From the NCBI GenBank assembly GCA_963814095.1, contig CAWFBT010000006.1, positions 62,001 to 126,000 of the forward strand: a stretch of DNA of 64,000 nt, given 5' to 3'. Position 1 is the first letter of the stretch. Every line of letters begins with the position of its first letter. Shown here in pieces: positions 1-7,939 of the stretch. This stretch comes from JACVRW01 sp963814095. GTDB lineage: Bacteria; Actinomycetota; Thermoleophilia; Solirubrobacterales; Thermoleophilaceae. The translations under genes were made by a program, and so were the position numbers. Below the pieces are notes generated by a model. That model did not search any database, had not been told where the DNA came from, and saw nothing but the letters and a program-made list of their open reading frames with translations.

Positions 1-225
1 GACGGACACTCCCATCGGCAGTCCGCTGATCGGCTTCGAGCTGTCGAGCTTGCGCGGGTTGTCCGCCGAGAAGCTCACCAGGTTGCCCTGGTTGTCGGTG
101 GCGTAGAACGCGCGGCCGTCGCCGTCCTTGGAGCCGTGGCTCCCGGCCTGTCCGCTGACCGGCACGGCCAGCGCGGCCACGCAGGTCGCGCCGAGGGCGA
201 GTTTCGCCAATCGCTTGCGCTTCAT
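1..225 (-). CDS. secreted DUF4394-like protein, N-terminal part
   Basis: Reading on the minus strand from an ATG at 225 gives 75 codons with no stop before the window edge. The protein starts MKRKRLAKLALGATC, a typical signal peptide with a basic n-region, hydrophobic core and small residues before a cleavage region near residue 25. The mature part has the pattern R-A-F-Y-A-T-D-N-Q-G-N-L-V-S-F-S-A-D-N-P, which resembles the beta-propeller-like repeats of DUF4394 proteins that begin 'LYALT.DNQLV.FD..NP'. A strong AGGAGG lies 8 nt before the ATG. The C-terminus is outside the window. Signal peptide and start are seen directly; the family name is inference from the repeat pattern. Confidence 0.6.
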   Translation of the reverse strand, partial: MKRKRLAKLALGATCVAALAVPVSGQAGSHGSKDGDGRAFYATDNQGNLVSFSADNPRKLDSSKPISGLPMGVSV

Positions 226-384
226 CTGCTGTTCCTCCTGGGGGTCGGGTATGCCCCCAATTCGCAACACGGGCCCCGGGCGGTTCACCCCGGCCGAGCG
301 GCTACGCGCCGAGATCAGCCGGCGCCATGGCGCTCGAAGCCGTTGCGCCGATTGCCTGAGCACGTCCTGCAACCATGAGATCGC

Positions 385-1167
385 GTGGCCGCCAGCCGCC
401 CTGTTCCTCCCACGCCGGCAGCGCCGGACCGTCGCCGACGCCGGCGCCGTACCCCCCATAGCGTGCGGATCCTCCTGGCAGTCCTCGTGATCGTCCCGGT
501 GACGGCGGCGGCCGTCGCTGTGGCCGCGCTTGCCGAGGAGCCCGCCACCGGCCTCGCAGAGCTGCACTTCCCGGACGTGGTCGTGGCGCAGGTCGAGCCC
601 TCGCCGCCCGTGGCTCCCGTGCCGCCGCCCGAGGCGCCGATCCACTGGCGCCGCTCGACGGCGCTCGGCACGCACGCGGGCGGCCGGCTCCTGGACGGTG
701 TCCGGCTGCCGGCCGAGCGTCCGGACTTCTTCACCTGGGACCCCGTGCTACGGCGCTCGCCGAACCGGCCCTGGCGGCGCTGGGGCACGAACCGGCTCGT
801 TCGCATCGTGCTGCGCGTCGCGCGCGACTTCCGGATCGCGCACCCGGACGCGCCGCGCCTGGCGGTCGGCGACCTGAGCCGCCCGCACGGCGGCGACTTC
901 GGCCCGCAGTTCGGCTACATCGGTCACGCGAGCCATCAGAACGGGCTCGACGCCGACATCTACTACCCGCGCGCAGACGGCCGCGAGCGCGCGCCCCGCT
1001 TCGCGTCTGAGATCGACCGCGAGCTCTCCCAGGAGCTCGTCGACCGCTTCCTTGCGCTCGGCGCTCAGGTCATCTTCGTCGGCCCCAACACCGGCCTGAC
1101 CGGGCCGTCAGGGCGCGTCCAGCCGCTCGTCAACCACGACAACCACCTGCACGTGCGGCTGCCCTGA
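385..1167 (+). CDS. membrane-anchored penicillin-insensitive murein endopeptidase-like protein (M74/M15 fold)
   Basis: A 260-residue protein with a basic N-terminus, one hydrophobic segment at about residues 28-50, a Pro-rich linker, then a C-terminal domain. That domain carries SHQNGLDADIYYPR at about residues 186-199 and ends with NHDNHLHVRLP. The H-x6-D and the final H-L-H correspond to the zinc-binding pattern of MepA-type LAS metallopeptidases, which cut cross-links in peptidoglycan. The protein should be anchored with its catalytic domain outside the membrane. The start is GTG at 385; the ATG at 375 is in another frame. It ends 4 nt before the convergent gene at 1172. Family assignment is good; substrate is inferred. 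Confidence 0.75.
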   Translation: MAASRPVPPTPAAPDRRRRRRRTPHSVRILLAVLVIVPVTAAAVAVAALAEEPATGLAELHFPDVVVAQVEPSPPVAPVPPPEAPIHWRRSTALGTHAGGRLLDGVRLPAERPDFFTWDPVLRRSPNRPWRRWGTNRLVRIVLRVARDFRIAHPDAPRLAVGDLSRPHGGDFGPQFGYIGHASHQNGLDADIYYPRADGRERAPRFASEIDRELSQELVDRFLALGAQVIFVGPNTGLTGPSGRVQPLVNHDNHLHVRLP

Positions 1168-1171
1168 AGGG

Positions 1172-1510
1172 TCAGCGCGCGAGGCGCGGGCGCGGCGGCT
1201 GCGAGAACAGCCTCCAGATGGCCGCCTCGCAGAGCTTCTCGACCGGCATCCCGGCAGCCAGGCACTCCGCCTCGAGCGCCGTGGCGAGTCGCGGCGCCGG
1301 TGGGAAGCGGTTGAGCGCCACGACGCCGTGGACGCGCACCGCCAGCGGGCGCTCGGCGATCCAGAGCACGACGAGCGGCGGCACGGCGAGCGGGCGCCCC
1401 GAGCGCGGGTCGGTGGTGGGCGGGGACTCGCGCAGCTCGACCTCGAGCGCTCCACGGCTCGTCGTCTTCGCCCGCAGGAAGGCGTGGATAGCCCCCCGTT
1501 CCCCGATCAC
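1172..1510 (-). CDS. hypothetical protein, 112 aa
   Basis: I do not recognise this protein. It is a soluble 112-residue product starting VIGERGAIHAFLRAK, with a central stretch PPLVVLWIAERPLAV and a basic C-terminus ending RPRLAR. The GTG start is preceded by GGAGGAGAAGG in good position, which supports it over competing frames in this GC-rich stretch. It converges on the endopeptidase gene with a 4-nt gap and has no obvious operon partner: the next leftward gene upstream of it stops at 1637. No metal-binding or catalytic motif is evident. Confidence 0.5.
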   Translation of the reverse strand: MIGERGAIHAFLRAKTTSRGALEVELRESPPTTDPRSGRPLAVPPLVVLWIAERPLAVRVHGVVALNRFPPAPRLATALEAECLAAGMPVEKLCEAAIWRLFSQPPRPRLAR

Positions 1511-1636
1511 CGTCGCCTTCTCCTCCAGCCGATTCCGTCAAGTGGTCGAGGGCGCCCCGCTATGCGGAGTGCCCTCGCAACATCGAAGGTATGGGCAGTC
1601 CAGCCGGAGCGCCACTCGATCATTCGTCCAGGCGCG

Positions 1637-1912
1637 TTAAAGCTCGCCGGATTCCTTGAGCTCCTCGCTCAGGGGGCGGGTCAGTGCCCAGGTCCAGAAA
1701 ATCGCGGACGTGAGCAGCAGCGCGATCCCGACCCAGAGGTTCACGTTCACGCCCGCGGCCTTCTCCTTGTCGGCGTCGGAGGCGACGATGCCGGCGACGA
1801 GCAGGATTGCGCCGTAGATGCCGAGCAGGCCGCCGATGATCTTGCGGACGTCGAGCAGGTTGGTGGCGCGCTCGAGTTGCTTCTCGCCGACCTCGGATGT
1901 GCGCTCCTCCAC
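1637..1912 (-). CDS. small two-helix membrane protein downstream of the SSS symporter
   Basis: 91 residues: a charged N-terminus with an amphipathic stretch, then two hydrophobic segments (about residues 26-45 and 59-78) and a charged tail. The GTG start at 1912 is 9 nt past the symporter stop, and its ribosome binding site AGGAGG overlaps that stop (TAGGAGG), so the two genes are translationally linked. It is probably a small accessory subunit or stability factor for the transporter. That role is inferred from position; no family motif is visible. Confidence 0.6.
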   Translation of the reverse strand: MEERTSEVGEKQLERATNLLDVRKIIGGLLGIYGAILLVAGIVASDADKEKAAGVNVNLWVGIALLLTSAIFWTWALTRPLSEELKESGEL

Positions 1913-1921
1913 TGCCGCCTC

Positions 1922-3568
1922 CTAGATGAAGATGATGTTCAGGATCACGACGAGCACCAGCGCAATCGCGCCGAGCACCTTCGGCCTGCGCCACCAGACG
2001 CGCTCGTCGGGCGTCGGCTCAGGCTGCTCGGCGGCCATGCCCCACACGAGCCCGTCGAGCTCCTGGACGGGCTTTGGCTGCGTCAGCAGGCTCACGACGA
2101 CGGTGACGATGGCGTCGAGGCCGAAAGCGACGATGGCGCCCCAGAAGTCGGCCGCGAGATCCGAGCCGACGTCGAGGTTGCCGCTCGAGGTGAGCTGGTG
2201 CGTGATGAACGCGCCGAAGGTGCCCGCCACGATTCCCGCAAAGCCGCCCCAGGGCGTCGCCCGCTTCCAGAACATGCCGATGATGAAAGTGGCGAAGAGC
2301 GGCGCGTTGAAGTACGAGAACAGCAGCTGAACGTAGTTCATGATGTTCTCGTAGCCCTTGGCGATGAAGGCGGTGCCGATCGAGATCAGCACGCCCACGA
2401 CCGTCGCGAGCCGTCCGAAGAGGATGTAGTGCCCCGGCTCCGCGTCGCGGCGGATGTAGTCCTGATAGAGGTCGTAGGTCACGACCGTGTTGAACGCCGA
2501 CACGTTCGCCGCGACGCCCGCCATGAAGGCGGCCAGCAGCGCCGTGATGGCGAGGCCGAGCATGCCGGTGGGCAGGTACTCGGCCATCAGCGCCGGGATC
2601 GCGTTGTTGTACTCCTGGCCGGGATCGGAGCCCGTGCCGAAGCCGGGTACCGTGACGAGCGCGACAAGGCCCGGGACCACCACGATCAGCGGGATGAAGA
2701 TCTTCGGGAAGGCGCCGATCAGCGGCGTGCGCTGGGCCGCGTTCATGTTCTTCGCCGAGAGCGCGCGCTGCACCTCGGCGAAGTTGGTCGTCCAGTAGCC
2801 GAACGAGAGCACGAAGCCGAGCCCGAAGACGGTCGCGATCCAGTTCGCGTCGATCGGGTTGTTGCCGCCGATCCCCATCCCCTCCCAGGCGTGCAGGCCC
2901 GGCTCGCCCAGCGGGCTCTCGCGCACTCGGTCGGCGAGGCCCGCGAAGCCGCCCACGTCGATCAGCGCGACGATCGTCAGCGGGACGAGCGCCGCCAGGA
3001 TGATGAAGAACTGCACCACCTCGTTGTAGATCGCCGACGAGAGCCCGCCGAGCGTGATGTAGACGAGCACGACGGCGGCCGCGACGACGATCCCGGTGCT
3101 GATCGACCAGCCCAGCATCAGCGACAGCACGAGCCCGAGCGCGAACAGGTTGACGCCGCCGATCAGGACCGTCGCGACAGCGAACGAGAGCGCGTTGAAG
3201 AGGTGGGTCGGCTTGTTGTAGCGGCGGCGCAGCCACTCCGGGACCGAGCGCACCTTGGAGCCGTAGTAGAAGGGCATCATCACGATGCCGAGGAACACCA
3301 TCGCCGGGATCGCGCCGATCCAGTAGAAGTGCACCGTCGCCACGCCGTACTGCGCGCCGTTGGCGGCCATGCCGAGGATCTCGAGCGCCCCGAGGTTCGC
3401 GGCGATGAACGCGAGCCCGGTGATCCAGGCGGGCAACGAGCGCCCGGAGAGGAAGAAGTCGAGGTCCGACTTGATCAGTCGCCGCGCCAGCAGCCCGACC
3501 CCGAGCACCGTGGCGAAGTACAGCCCGATGATCACGTAGTCGAGGGCGTTGGCGTCGATCCTCAACAT
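1922..3568 (-). CDS. sodium:solute symporter (SSS/SLC5 family)
   Basis: 548 residues with about 13-14 hydrophobic segments. The N-terminal part (DYVIIGLYFATVLGVG, then SDLDFFLSGRSLPAWITGLAF and AANLGALEILGMAANGAQYG) matches the SSS signature around TM1-TM3, in which Na+ and substrate bind in a LeuT-like fold. The length is normal for the family. The last hydrophobic segment follows a WWRRPK cluster. The substrate cannot be read from the sequence; sugars, myo-inositol, amino acids or monocarboxylates are all possible. An inositol-phosphatase-like gene lies at 9490 but in a separate unit. It is cotranscribed with the small gene at 1637. Confidence 0.85.
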   Translation of the reverse strand: MLRIDANALDYVIIGLYFATVLGVGLLARRLIKSDLDFFLSGRSLPAWITGLAFIAANLGALEILGMAANGAQYGVATVHFYWIGAIPAMVFLGIVMMPFYYGSKVRSVPEWLRRRYNKPTHLFNALSFAVATVLIGGVNLFALGLVLSLMLGWSISTGIVVAAAVVLVYITLGGLSSAIYNEVVQFFIILAALVPLTIVALIDVGGFAGLADRVRESPLGEPGLHAWEGMGIGGNNPIDANWIATVFGLGFVLSFGYWTTNFAEVQRALSAKNMNAAQRTPLIGAFPKIFIPLIVVVPGLVALVTVPGFGTGSDPGQEYNNAIPALMAEYLPTGMLGLAITALLAAFMAGVAANVSAFNTVVTYDLYQDYIRRDAEPGHYILFGRLATVVGVLISIGTAFIAKGYENIMNYVQLLFSYFNAPLFATFIIGMFWKRATPWGGFAGIVAGTFGAFITHQLTSSGNLDVGSDLAADFWGAIVAFGLDAIVTVVVSLLTQPKPVQELDGLVWGMAAEQPEPTPDERVWWRRPKVLGAIALVLVVILNIIFI

Positions 3569-3640
3569 TTCGGGCGCCGTACCCCGGTCCGCTTGTTTCG
3601 AATCGCACTTCCTTCGGTCCGAGCCGATCTGATAGATCTT

Positions 3641-3751
3641 GTGCCGGTGGACCGGCGGCTCGCCTACAAGAACCTGCGCACCGCGCTCATCGCCGGGGCG
3701 ATCTCGCTGATCGTCTTCGCGCTCGCCTGGGTCGTGGGGCTCGTCTACTGA
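3641..3751 (+). CDS. 36-aa membrane microprotein at the start of the oxidase region
   Basis: A short gene with a GTG start at 3641 (a second GTG at 3647 is possible) and a TGA at 3749-3751 that overlaps the next ATG as TGATG. The product is a basic N-terminus (VPVDRRLAYKNLRTAL) followed by one hydrophobic helix of about 20 residues ending in GLVY. This architecture and the tight coupling to the subunit IV-like gene suggest a single-helix accessory subunit of the terminal oxidase. There is no recognisable Shine-Dalgarno. Function is inferred from topology and position only. Confidence 0.5.
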   Translation: MPVDRRLAYKNLRTALIAGAISLIVFALAWVVGLVY

Positions 3752-3990
3752 TGGCCGAGGAGACCCGGCTCCCGCGCGAGACGCCGGACCCGCCCGGCGA
3801 GCTGATCCATCTGCCGGGGCCTTCCTACCTGCCCGTCGCGACCGCTGCCGGCATCGCGATCGCGATCTGCGGGATCGTGATCAACATCATCATGGTCGTG
3901 CTCGGCGCGGTCATCGCGCTCGTCGCTGTCTGGAAGTGGATCGGCGAGACGCGCCGCGAGATCTCGGAGCTTCCGCTAGAGCACCACTAG
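3751..3990 (+). CDS. cytochrome c oxidase subunit IV-like membrane protein
   Basis: 79 residues: a Pro-rich N-terminus ending in ELIHLPGPSYLPV, two adjoining hydrophobic helices (about residues 28-45 and 47-62), then W-K-W-x-x-E-T-R-R-E-x-x-x-L-P-L. The 'H-L-P-x-P-S-Y-x-P' entry into two helices followed by a charged tail is typical of small subunit IV-like proteins and of C-terminal tails of subunit I in actinobacterial oxidases. It is coupled to the microprotein at 3641. Its TAG overlaps the stop of the convergent CBS gene by 3 nt at CTAG. The exact subunit name is uncertain. Confidence 0.6.
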   Translation: MAEETRLPRETPDPPGELIHLPGPSYLPVATAAGIAIAICGIVINIIMVVLGAVIALVAVWKWIGETRREISELPLEHH

Positions 3991-4406
3991 CCGGCTGCTG
4001 CGTTCAGGTCCGACGGGAGCTCGCTGGTCGCGCCGTCGGACACCCAGCAGCGCACGATGTCGCGCATCGAGAGGATTCCGGTCATCTGGCCTCCGTCGAC
4101 CACGACGAGGTGGCGGAAGCCGCCACGGACCATCGCCTCGGCCGCCCGCTCGAGCGACCAGTCCGGGGCGGCGAACACAAGCCCTGCGGAGAGGTGGTCG
4201 GCCACGCGCTCGCTGTCCGGGTCCTCACCCTTCCCGATCGAGTGGAGCATGTCGCGCTCGGTGATGATCCCCGGCCCGGGCTGCTCGGGGTCGATCACGA
4301 CCGCCGCTCCCACCGCGCGCTCGGCCATCGCTCGAGCGGCGGCTCGCAGCGAGTGCCCCGGGTTGACGGTGAGGACCACGTCACTCATCCCCGCGCTTAC
4401 CTGCAT
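3987..4406 (-). CDS. CBS-domain pair protein
   Basis: 139 residues made of two CBS motifs: the first around ALVINPGHSL-type residues through GPGIITERDMLHSIGK, the second ending HLVVVDGGQMTGILSMRDIVRCW. CBS pairs bind adenine nucleotides and act as energy or ligand sensors. Standing alone, this one probably controls a partner by direct contact. The ATG at 4406 has GGAAGGGAG upstream; an internal ATG at 4388 is less well placed. It is divergent from the AraC-type gene with a 20-bp gap, so the two promoters must overlap. Its position inside the oxidase locus suggests, but does not prove, a role in respiratory control. Confidence 0.8.
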   Translation of the reverse strand: MQVSAGMSDVVLTVNPGHSLRAAARAMAERAVGAAVVIDPEQPGPGIITERDMLHSIGKGEDPDSERVADHLSAGLVFAAPDWSLERAAEAMVRGGFRHLVVVDGGQMTGILSMRDIVRCWVSDGATSELPSDLNAAAG

Positions 4407-4426
4407 GCAGCTCCCTTCCTGCGTTA

Positions 4427-4852
4427 GTGACGATCGGCATAAGCAGGGTACCGTTGATCCGCGCGGGCTTCCAGGGCGTATCCCGAGTCGAAGTGCGCAA
4501 TTCGACCGTTCACAGGCGAAGCGAGCTTTACTTCGACGCGCTCGGGGTGATCGAGCGGGACTACTGGAACGAGGAGCTTTGCCTCACCCGCGTCGCGCGT
4601 CAGATCGCGACCTCCCGCCGTCAGCTGCAGCGCTCGTTCTCCGAGGTCGGCGGCACGAGCTTCCGGCGCGAGCTCCAGCGCATCCGCATGTCGCGGGCCG
4701 CTGACCTCCTGCACGAGGGGCGGCTATCGGTCCAGGAGGTGGCGGCGGCGGTGGGCTACCGGCAGGCGGCGCAGTTCGCGAAGGCCTTCCGGCGCAGCCA
4801 CGGTGCACCCCCCTCGGCCTTCCGGCGCTCGAACGGGCGTCTCGCCGCCTGA
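4427..4852 (+). CDS. AraC-type helix-turn-helix regulator (DNA-binding domain only)
   Basis: 141 residues, of which about residues 40-135 form a double HTH of AraC type: LTRVARQIATSRRQLQRSF is the first HTH, and LSVQEVAAAVGYRQAAQFAKAF is the second with the conserved GY...F..AF pattern, closing with P-S-A-F-R. There is no effector-binding domain, so it is about half the length of a classical AraC protein. Starts are uncertain: GTG 4427 lacks a Shine-Dalgarno, and a TTG at 4454 has AGGG 5 nt upstream. It lies directly in front of ctaC and is a candidate regulator of the oxidase operon (inference). Confidence 0.75.
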   Translation: MTIGISRVPLIRAGFQGVSRVEVRNSTVHRRSELYFDALGVIERDYWNEELCLTRVARQIATSRRQLQRSFSEVGGTSFRRELQRIRMSRAADLLHEGRLSVQEVAAAVGYRQAAQFAKAFRRSHGAPPSAFRRSNGRLAA

Positions 4853-4886
4853 GACCGGCGCGTCGCACGCCAGCGGGTCCGTGAAA

Positions 4887-4892
4887 TAAAGT
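4887..4892 (+). promoter_or_regulatory. -10 element of ctaC (leaderless type)
   Basis: TAAAGT ends 8 nt before the GTG of ctaC and no Shine-Dalgarno is present, as expected if transcription starts at or next to the start codon. No convincing -35 is visible. Confidence 0.45.
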
Positions 4893-4900
4893 GCGCGCCT

Positions 4901-6026
4901 GTGAGCGAGAGGGAGCCGGTTTCGCAGGACACGGCCAAGGGGCCGCCGGAGACCGATCCGCGCATCGAGGGCGAGAAGCACCCCGTCGCGCGGATGCTGG
5001 CGATCGGCGTCTTCGCCTCGCTGGTCGGCATCGCGATCTGCCTGCTTATCGACTGGTTCCCGGCTGACGCGTCCGGCGCGGCCGGCCAGATCGACACCCT
5101 CTACGACGTCCTCCTGATCTGCTCGGTGCCGGTCTTCGTCCTCGTGATGACGATCGCGATCTACTCGGTGGTGCGCTTCCGCGCGAAGCCGGGCGATATG
5201 GGCGACGGGCCCCCGATCCACGGCAACACAAGGCTCGAGGTCATCTGGGTGACGATCCCGTTCATCATGGTCACCGCGCTGGCGATCTACGGCTGGATCG
5301 TGCTCGACGACATCGAGGCCAAGCAGCAGAACGAGATGGTCGTGAACGTGACCGGGCAGCAGTTCGCCTGGACCTTCGAGTACCCCGGCCAGAACGTGAA
5401 CTCGAACGAGCTCGTGCTGCCGGTGGACCGGCCGATCGACTTCCGCATCAAGACGAACGACGTCCTGCACTCGTTCTGGGTGCCGGCGTTCCGCCTCAAG
5501 TCGGACGCCGTGCCCGGCCTGACGACGAAGATCAGGCTGACGCCCAACCGGCTCGGCCGCTACGAGGTGGTCTGCGCCGAGCTCTGCGGCCTGGGGCACT
5601 CGACGATGCGCCAGTTCGTGCGCGTGCTGCCGACGGACCGCGTTCGACGCCTGGGCGCGGCGCCAGGCTCGTGCCGGCGAGGGCGGCGCGGAGGAGGGCG
5701 AGAGCGGCGAGGGCAGTGGCGGCGGCCAGGGCGGTGGCGGCGGTGGCGGCGGCGCCGCGGCGGCCGAGGGCGAGCAGATCTTCACCGCCCAGGGCTGCGG
5801 CTCCTGCCACACGCTCGCCGCCGCGAACGCGAGCGGGACGGTCGGGCCGGACCTGGGCAAGCTCCAGGACACCGATGCGGCATTCGTGCGTGAATCGATC
5901 GTCGACCCGGCCGCCAAGGTCGAACAGGGCTTTCCCGACGGCGTCATGCCCGCCGACTTCGGCGACAAGCTCTCGCCCGAGGAGCTCGACGCCCTGGTGA
6001 AGTACCTTCTGGAGTCGCAGGAATGA
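4901..6026 (+). CDS. ctaC: caa3-type cytochrome c oxidase subunit II with fused cytochrome c domain (apparent frameshift at ~5638)
   Basis: Accepts electrons through CuA and passes them to subunit I. Residues 31-51, 70-92 and 113-133 are hydrophobic. The periplasmic domain carries the CuA ligands H190, C225, E227, C229, H233 and M236 (VCAELCGLGHSTM). After 'VRVLPTD' (5638) the frame breaks: one extra C in GACCGCG. Reading on in the next frame gives AFDAWARRQARAG, a long Gly-rich linker (about 5688-5775) and a cytochrome c domain with CGSCH at 5796-5810 and GVMP as the probable Met ligand, ending at TGA 6024-6026. That TGA overlaps the ctaD ATG as ATGA. Without the frame change the protein would lose its heme domain, so a sequence error is likely. 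Confidence 0.88.
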
Positions 6027-7939
6027 CCCTCGCCCAGAAGCTCTTTGCACCTGGTTGGTATCGCGCTGCGCTCGGCTCCGTGGTCGGCTTCGCGTTCGGC
6101 ATGGCGATCGTCGTCGTGGTGCGCGAGCTCTACGGCTGGGATCCGATCCTCAACTGGAACGCGATCGTCACGGTGGGCGCCCTGGTCGCGGCGCCGTTCG
6201 GCTACCTCGTGGGAATCGGCTGCTTCGACTACTGGTTCCGCTGGGCATCGGGCGCCCCGACGATCCCGGAGGACCATTCCGGGCACGGCGCCAAGACGTG
6301 GAAGGACTACTTCCGCGTCAACACCGACCACAAGGTCATCGGCATCCAGTACATCGTCACGACGATGTTCTTCTTCATCGCCGGCGGCCTGATGGCGATG
6401 CTGATGCGCGCCGAGCTCGCCCAGCCCGGCACGCAGTTCGTGGACCCGAACACCTTCAACGGCCTGTTCTCGGTCCACGCCTCGATCATGATCTTCCTGT
6501 TCATCATCCCGGTCTTCGCCGGGATCGCGAACTACGTCATCCCGCTGATGATCGGCGCGCCGGACATGGCGTTCCCGCGCCTGAACGCCCTGTCGTTCTG
6601 GATGCTGCCGATCGGCGGCGTGATGATGCTGTGCTCGTACTTCGCGGAGGGCGGCGCCTTCGCGACCGGCTGGACCGCCTACGCGCCGCTGTCCACCGAG
6701 ACGCCGCTCGGGCAGCAGTTCTTCACGGTCGGCGTGCAGTTCGCCGGGGCCTCGTCGATCGCGACCGCGCTCAACTTCCTGGTCACGATCATCACGATGC
6801 GCGCGCCGGGCATGACGTTCTGGCGCATGCCGCTGCTGGTGTGGGCGAACTTCACGACCTCGCTGCTGGTCGTGATCGCCACCCCGTTCATCGCCGGCTC
6901 TCAGTTCATGGTGCTGCTCGACCGCTCGCTCGGCACGCAGTTCTTCAATCCGTCGGCGGGTGGCGACGTGCTCATGTACCAGCACGTCTTCTGGTTCTAC
7001 TCGCACCCAGCCGTCTACATCATGATGCTGCCCGGCTTCGGGATCATCAGCGAGGTCATCTCGACGCACGCCCGCAAGCCGGTCTTCGGCTACCGGATGA
7101 TGGCGTTCTCACTGGTCGCGATCGTGATCCTCGGCTTCACGGTCTGGGCCCATCACATGTTCGTGTCCGGCATGCAGGGCTGGCTGCGAATACCGATGAT
7201 GATCACGACGATGCTCATCGCCGTCCCGACGGGCATCAAGATCTTCTCCTGGCTCGCCACTCTCTGGAGAGGGGTGATCCACCTCAGAACGCCGCTGCTG
7301 TTCGCGCTCGGCTTCATCACGATGTTCACCCTGGGCGGGATCAGCGGCATCATGCTCGCCGTCGTGCCGTTCGACATCCACGTGTCGGACACGTACTTCA
7401 TCGTCGCCCACATCCACTACGTGCTCTTCGGCGGCTCGGTGTTCACGATCTTCGCCGGGCTCTACCACTGGTTCCCGAAGATGACCGGCCGGATGTACGA
7501 CGAGACGCTCGGGCGCATCCACTTCTGGATGTCGTTCATCTTCTTCAACCTGACGTTCGGGCCGATGCACCTCGTCGGCATCGACGGCATGCCGCGGCGC
7601 GTGGCCGACTACGCCGAGCAGTACGCGACCTGGAACGCGATCATCTCGATCTCGGCCTTCATCTTCGGCCTGTCGTTCCTGATCTTCCTCTACAACATGA
7701 TCACCTCGTGGCGGCACGGCCCGCTCGCGCCCGGCAACCCGTGGCGCGCGCACTCGATCGAGTGGCAGGTGTCCTCGCCGCCGCCCGTCTTCAACTTCGA
7801 CGAGATCCCGACCGTGGTCGGCGGTCCCTACGAGTACGGCGTCCCCGGAGCCGTGCACGCGGTGTTCAAGGAGAAGCAGCCCGCGGCCGTGCCCACGCCG
7901 GCGGGCGGAGGCGGCGCTCCCCCGCCGACAGACACCTAG
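6023..7939 (+). CDS. ctaD: cytochrome c oxidase subunit I, A2-type (caa3)
   Basis: 638 residues; an N-terminal extension with two hydrophobic helices precedes the usual 12-helix core. Heme and CuB ligands are in place: H152 (SVHASIM), H328 with Y332 (SHPAVY), H377-H378 (WAHHMF), H463 and H465 (VAHIHYVLFGG). The helix VI motif is YSHPAVY rather than xGHPEVY, so the D-channel glutamate is replaced by the YS pair at 326-327 that defines A2-type heme-copper oxidases. This agrees with the subunit II-cytochrome c fusion next door. The C-terminus is Pro-rich. The start overlaps the ctaC stop by 4 nt. Confidence 0.95.
   Translation: MTLAQKLFAPGWYRAALGSVVGFAFGMAIVVVVRELYGWDPILNWNAIVTVGALVAAPFGYLVGIGCFDYWFRWASGAPTIPEDHSGHGAKTWKDYFRVNTDHKVIGIQYIVTTMFFFIAGGLMAMLMRAELAQPGTQFVDPNTFNGLFSVHASIMIFLFIIPVFAGIANYVIPLMIGAPDMAFPRLNALSFWMLPIGGVMMLCSYFAEGGAFATGWTAYAPLSTETPLGQQFFTVGVQFAGASSIATALNFLVTIITMRAPGMTFWRMPLLVWANFTTSLLVVIATPFIAGSQFMVLLDRSLGTQFFNPSAGGDVLMYQHVFWFYSHPAVYIMMLPGFGIISEVISTHARKPVFGYRMMAFSLVAIVILGFTVWAHHMFVSGMQGWLRIPMMITTMLIAVPTGIKIFSWLATLWRGVIHLRTPLLFALGFITMFTLGGISGIMLAVVPFDIHVSDTYFIVAHIHYVLFGGSVFTIFAGLYHWFPKMTGRMYDETLGRIHFWMSFIFFNLTFGPMHLVGIDGMPRRVADYAEQYATWNAIISISAFIFGLSFLIFLYNMITSWRHGPLAPGNPWRAHSIEWQVSSPPPVFNFDEIPTVVGGPYEYGVPGAVHAVFKEKQPAAVPTPAGGGGAPPPTDT

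Noticed and set aside
1328..3751. 807-codon open frame on the plus strand opposite the symporter
   Set aside because: Composition is Arg/Asp/His-rich without hydrophobic core, as expected of an antisense frame in GC-rich DNA; the minus strand holds a clear SSS transporter. Only its last 36 codons (3641-3751) are likely real.
5636..5642. Programmed +1 frameshift in ctaC, as in prfB
   Set aside because: There is no stop codon at the slip point, no upstream Shine-Dalgarno-like stimulator and no known precedent in ctaC.
4724..7069. 781-codon open frame opposite ctaC and ctaD
   Set aside because: Low-complexity antisense shadow; both sense genes are well conserved.
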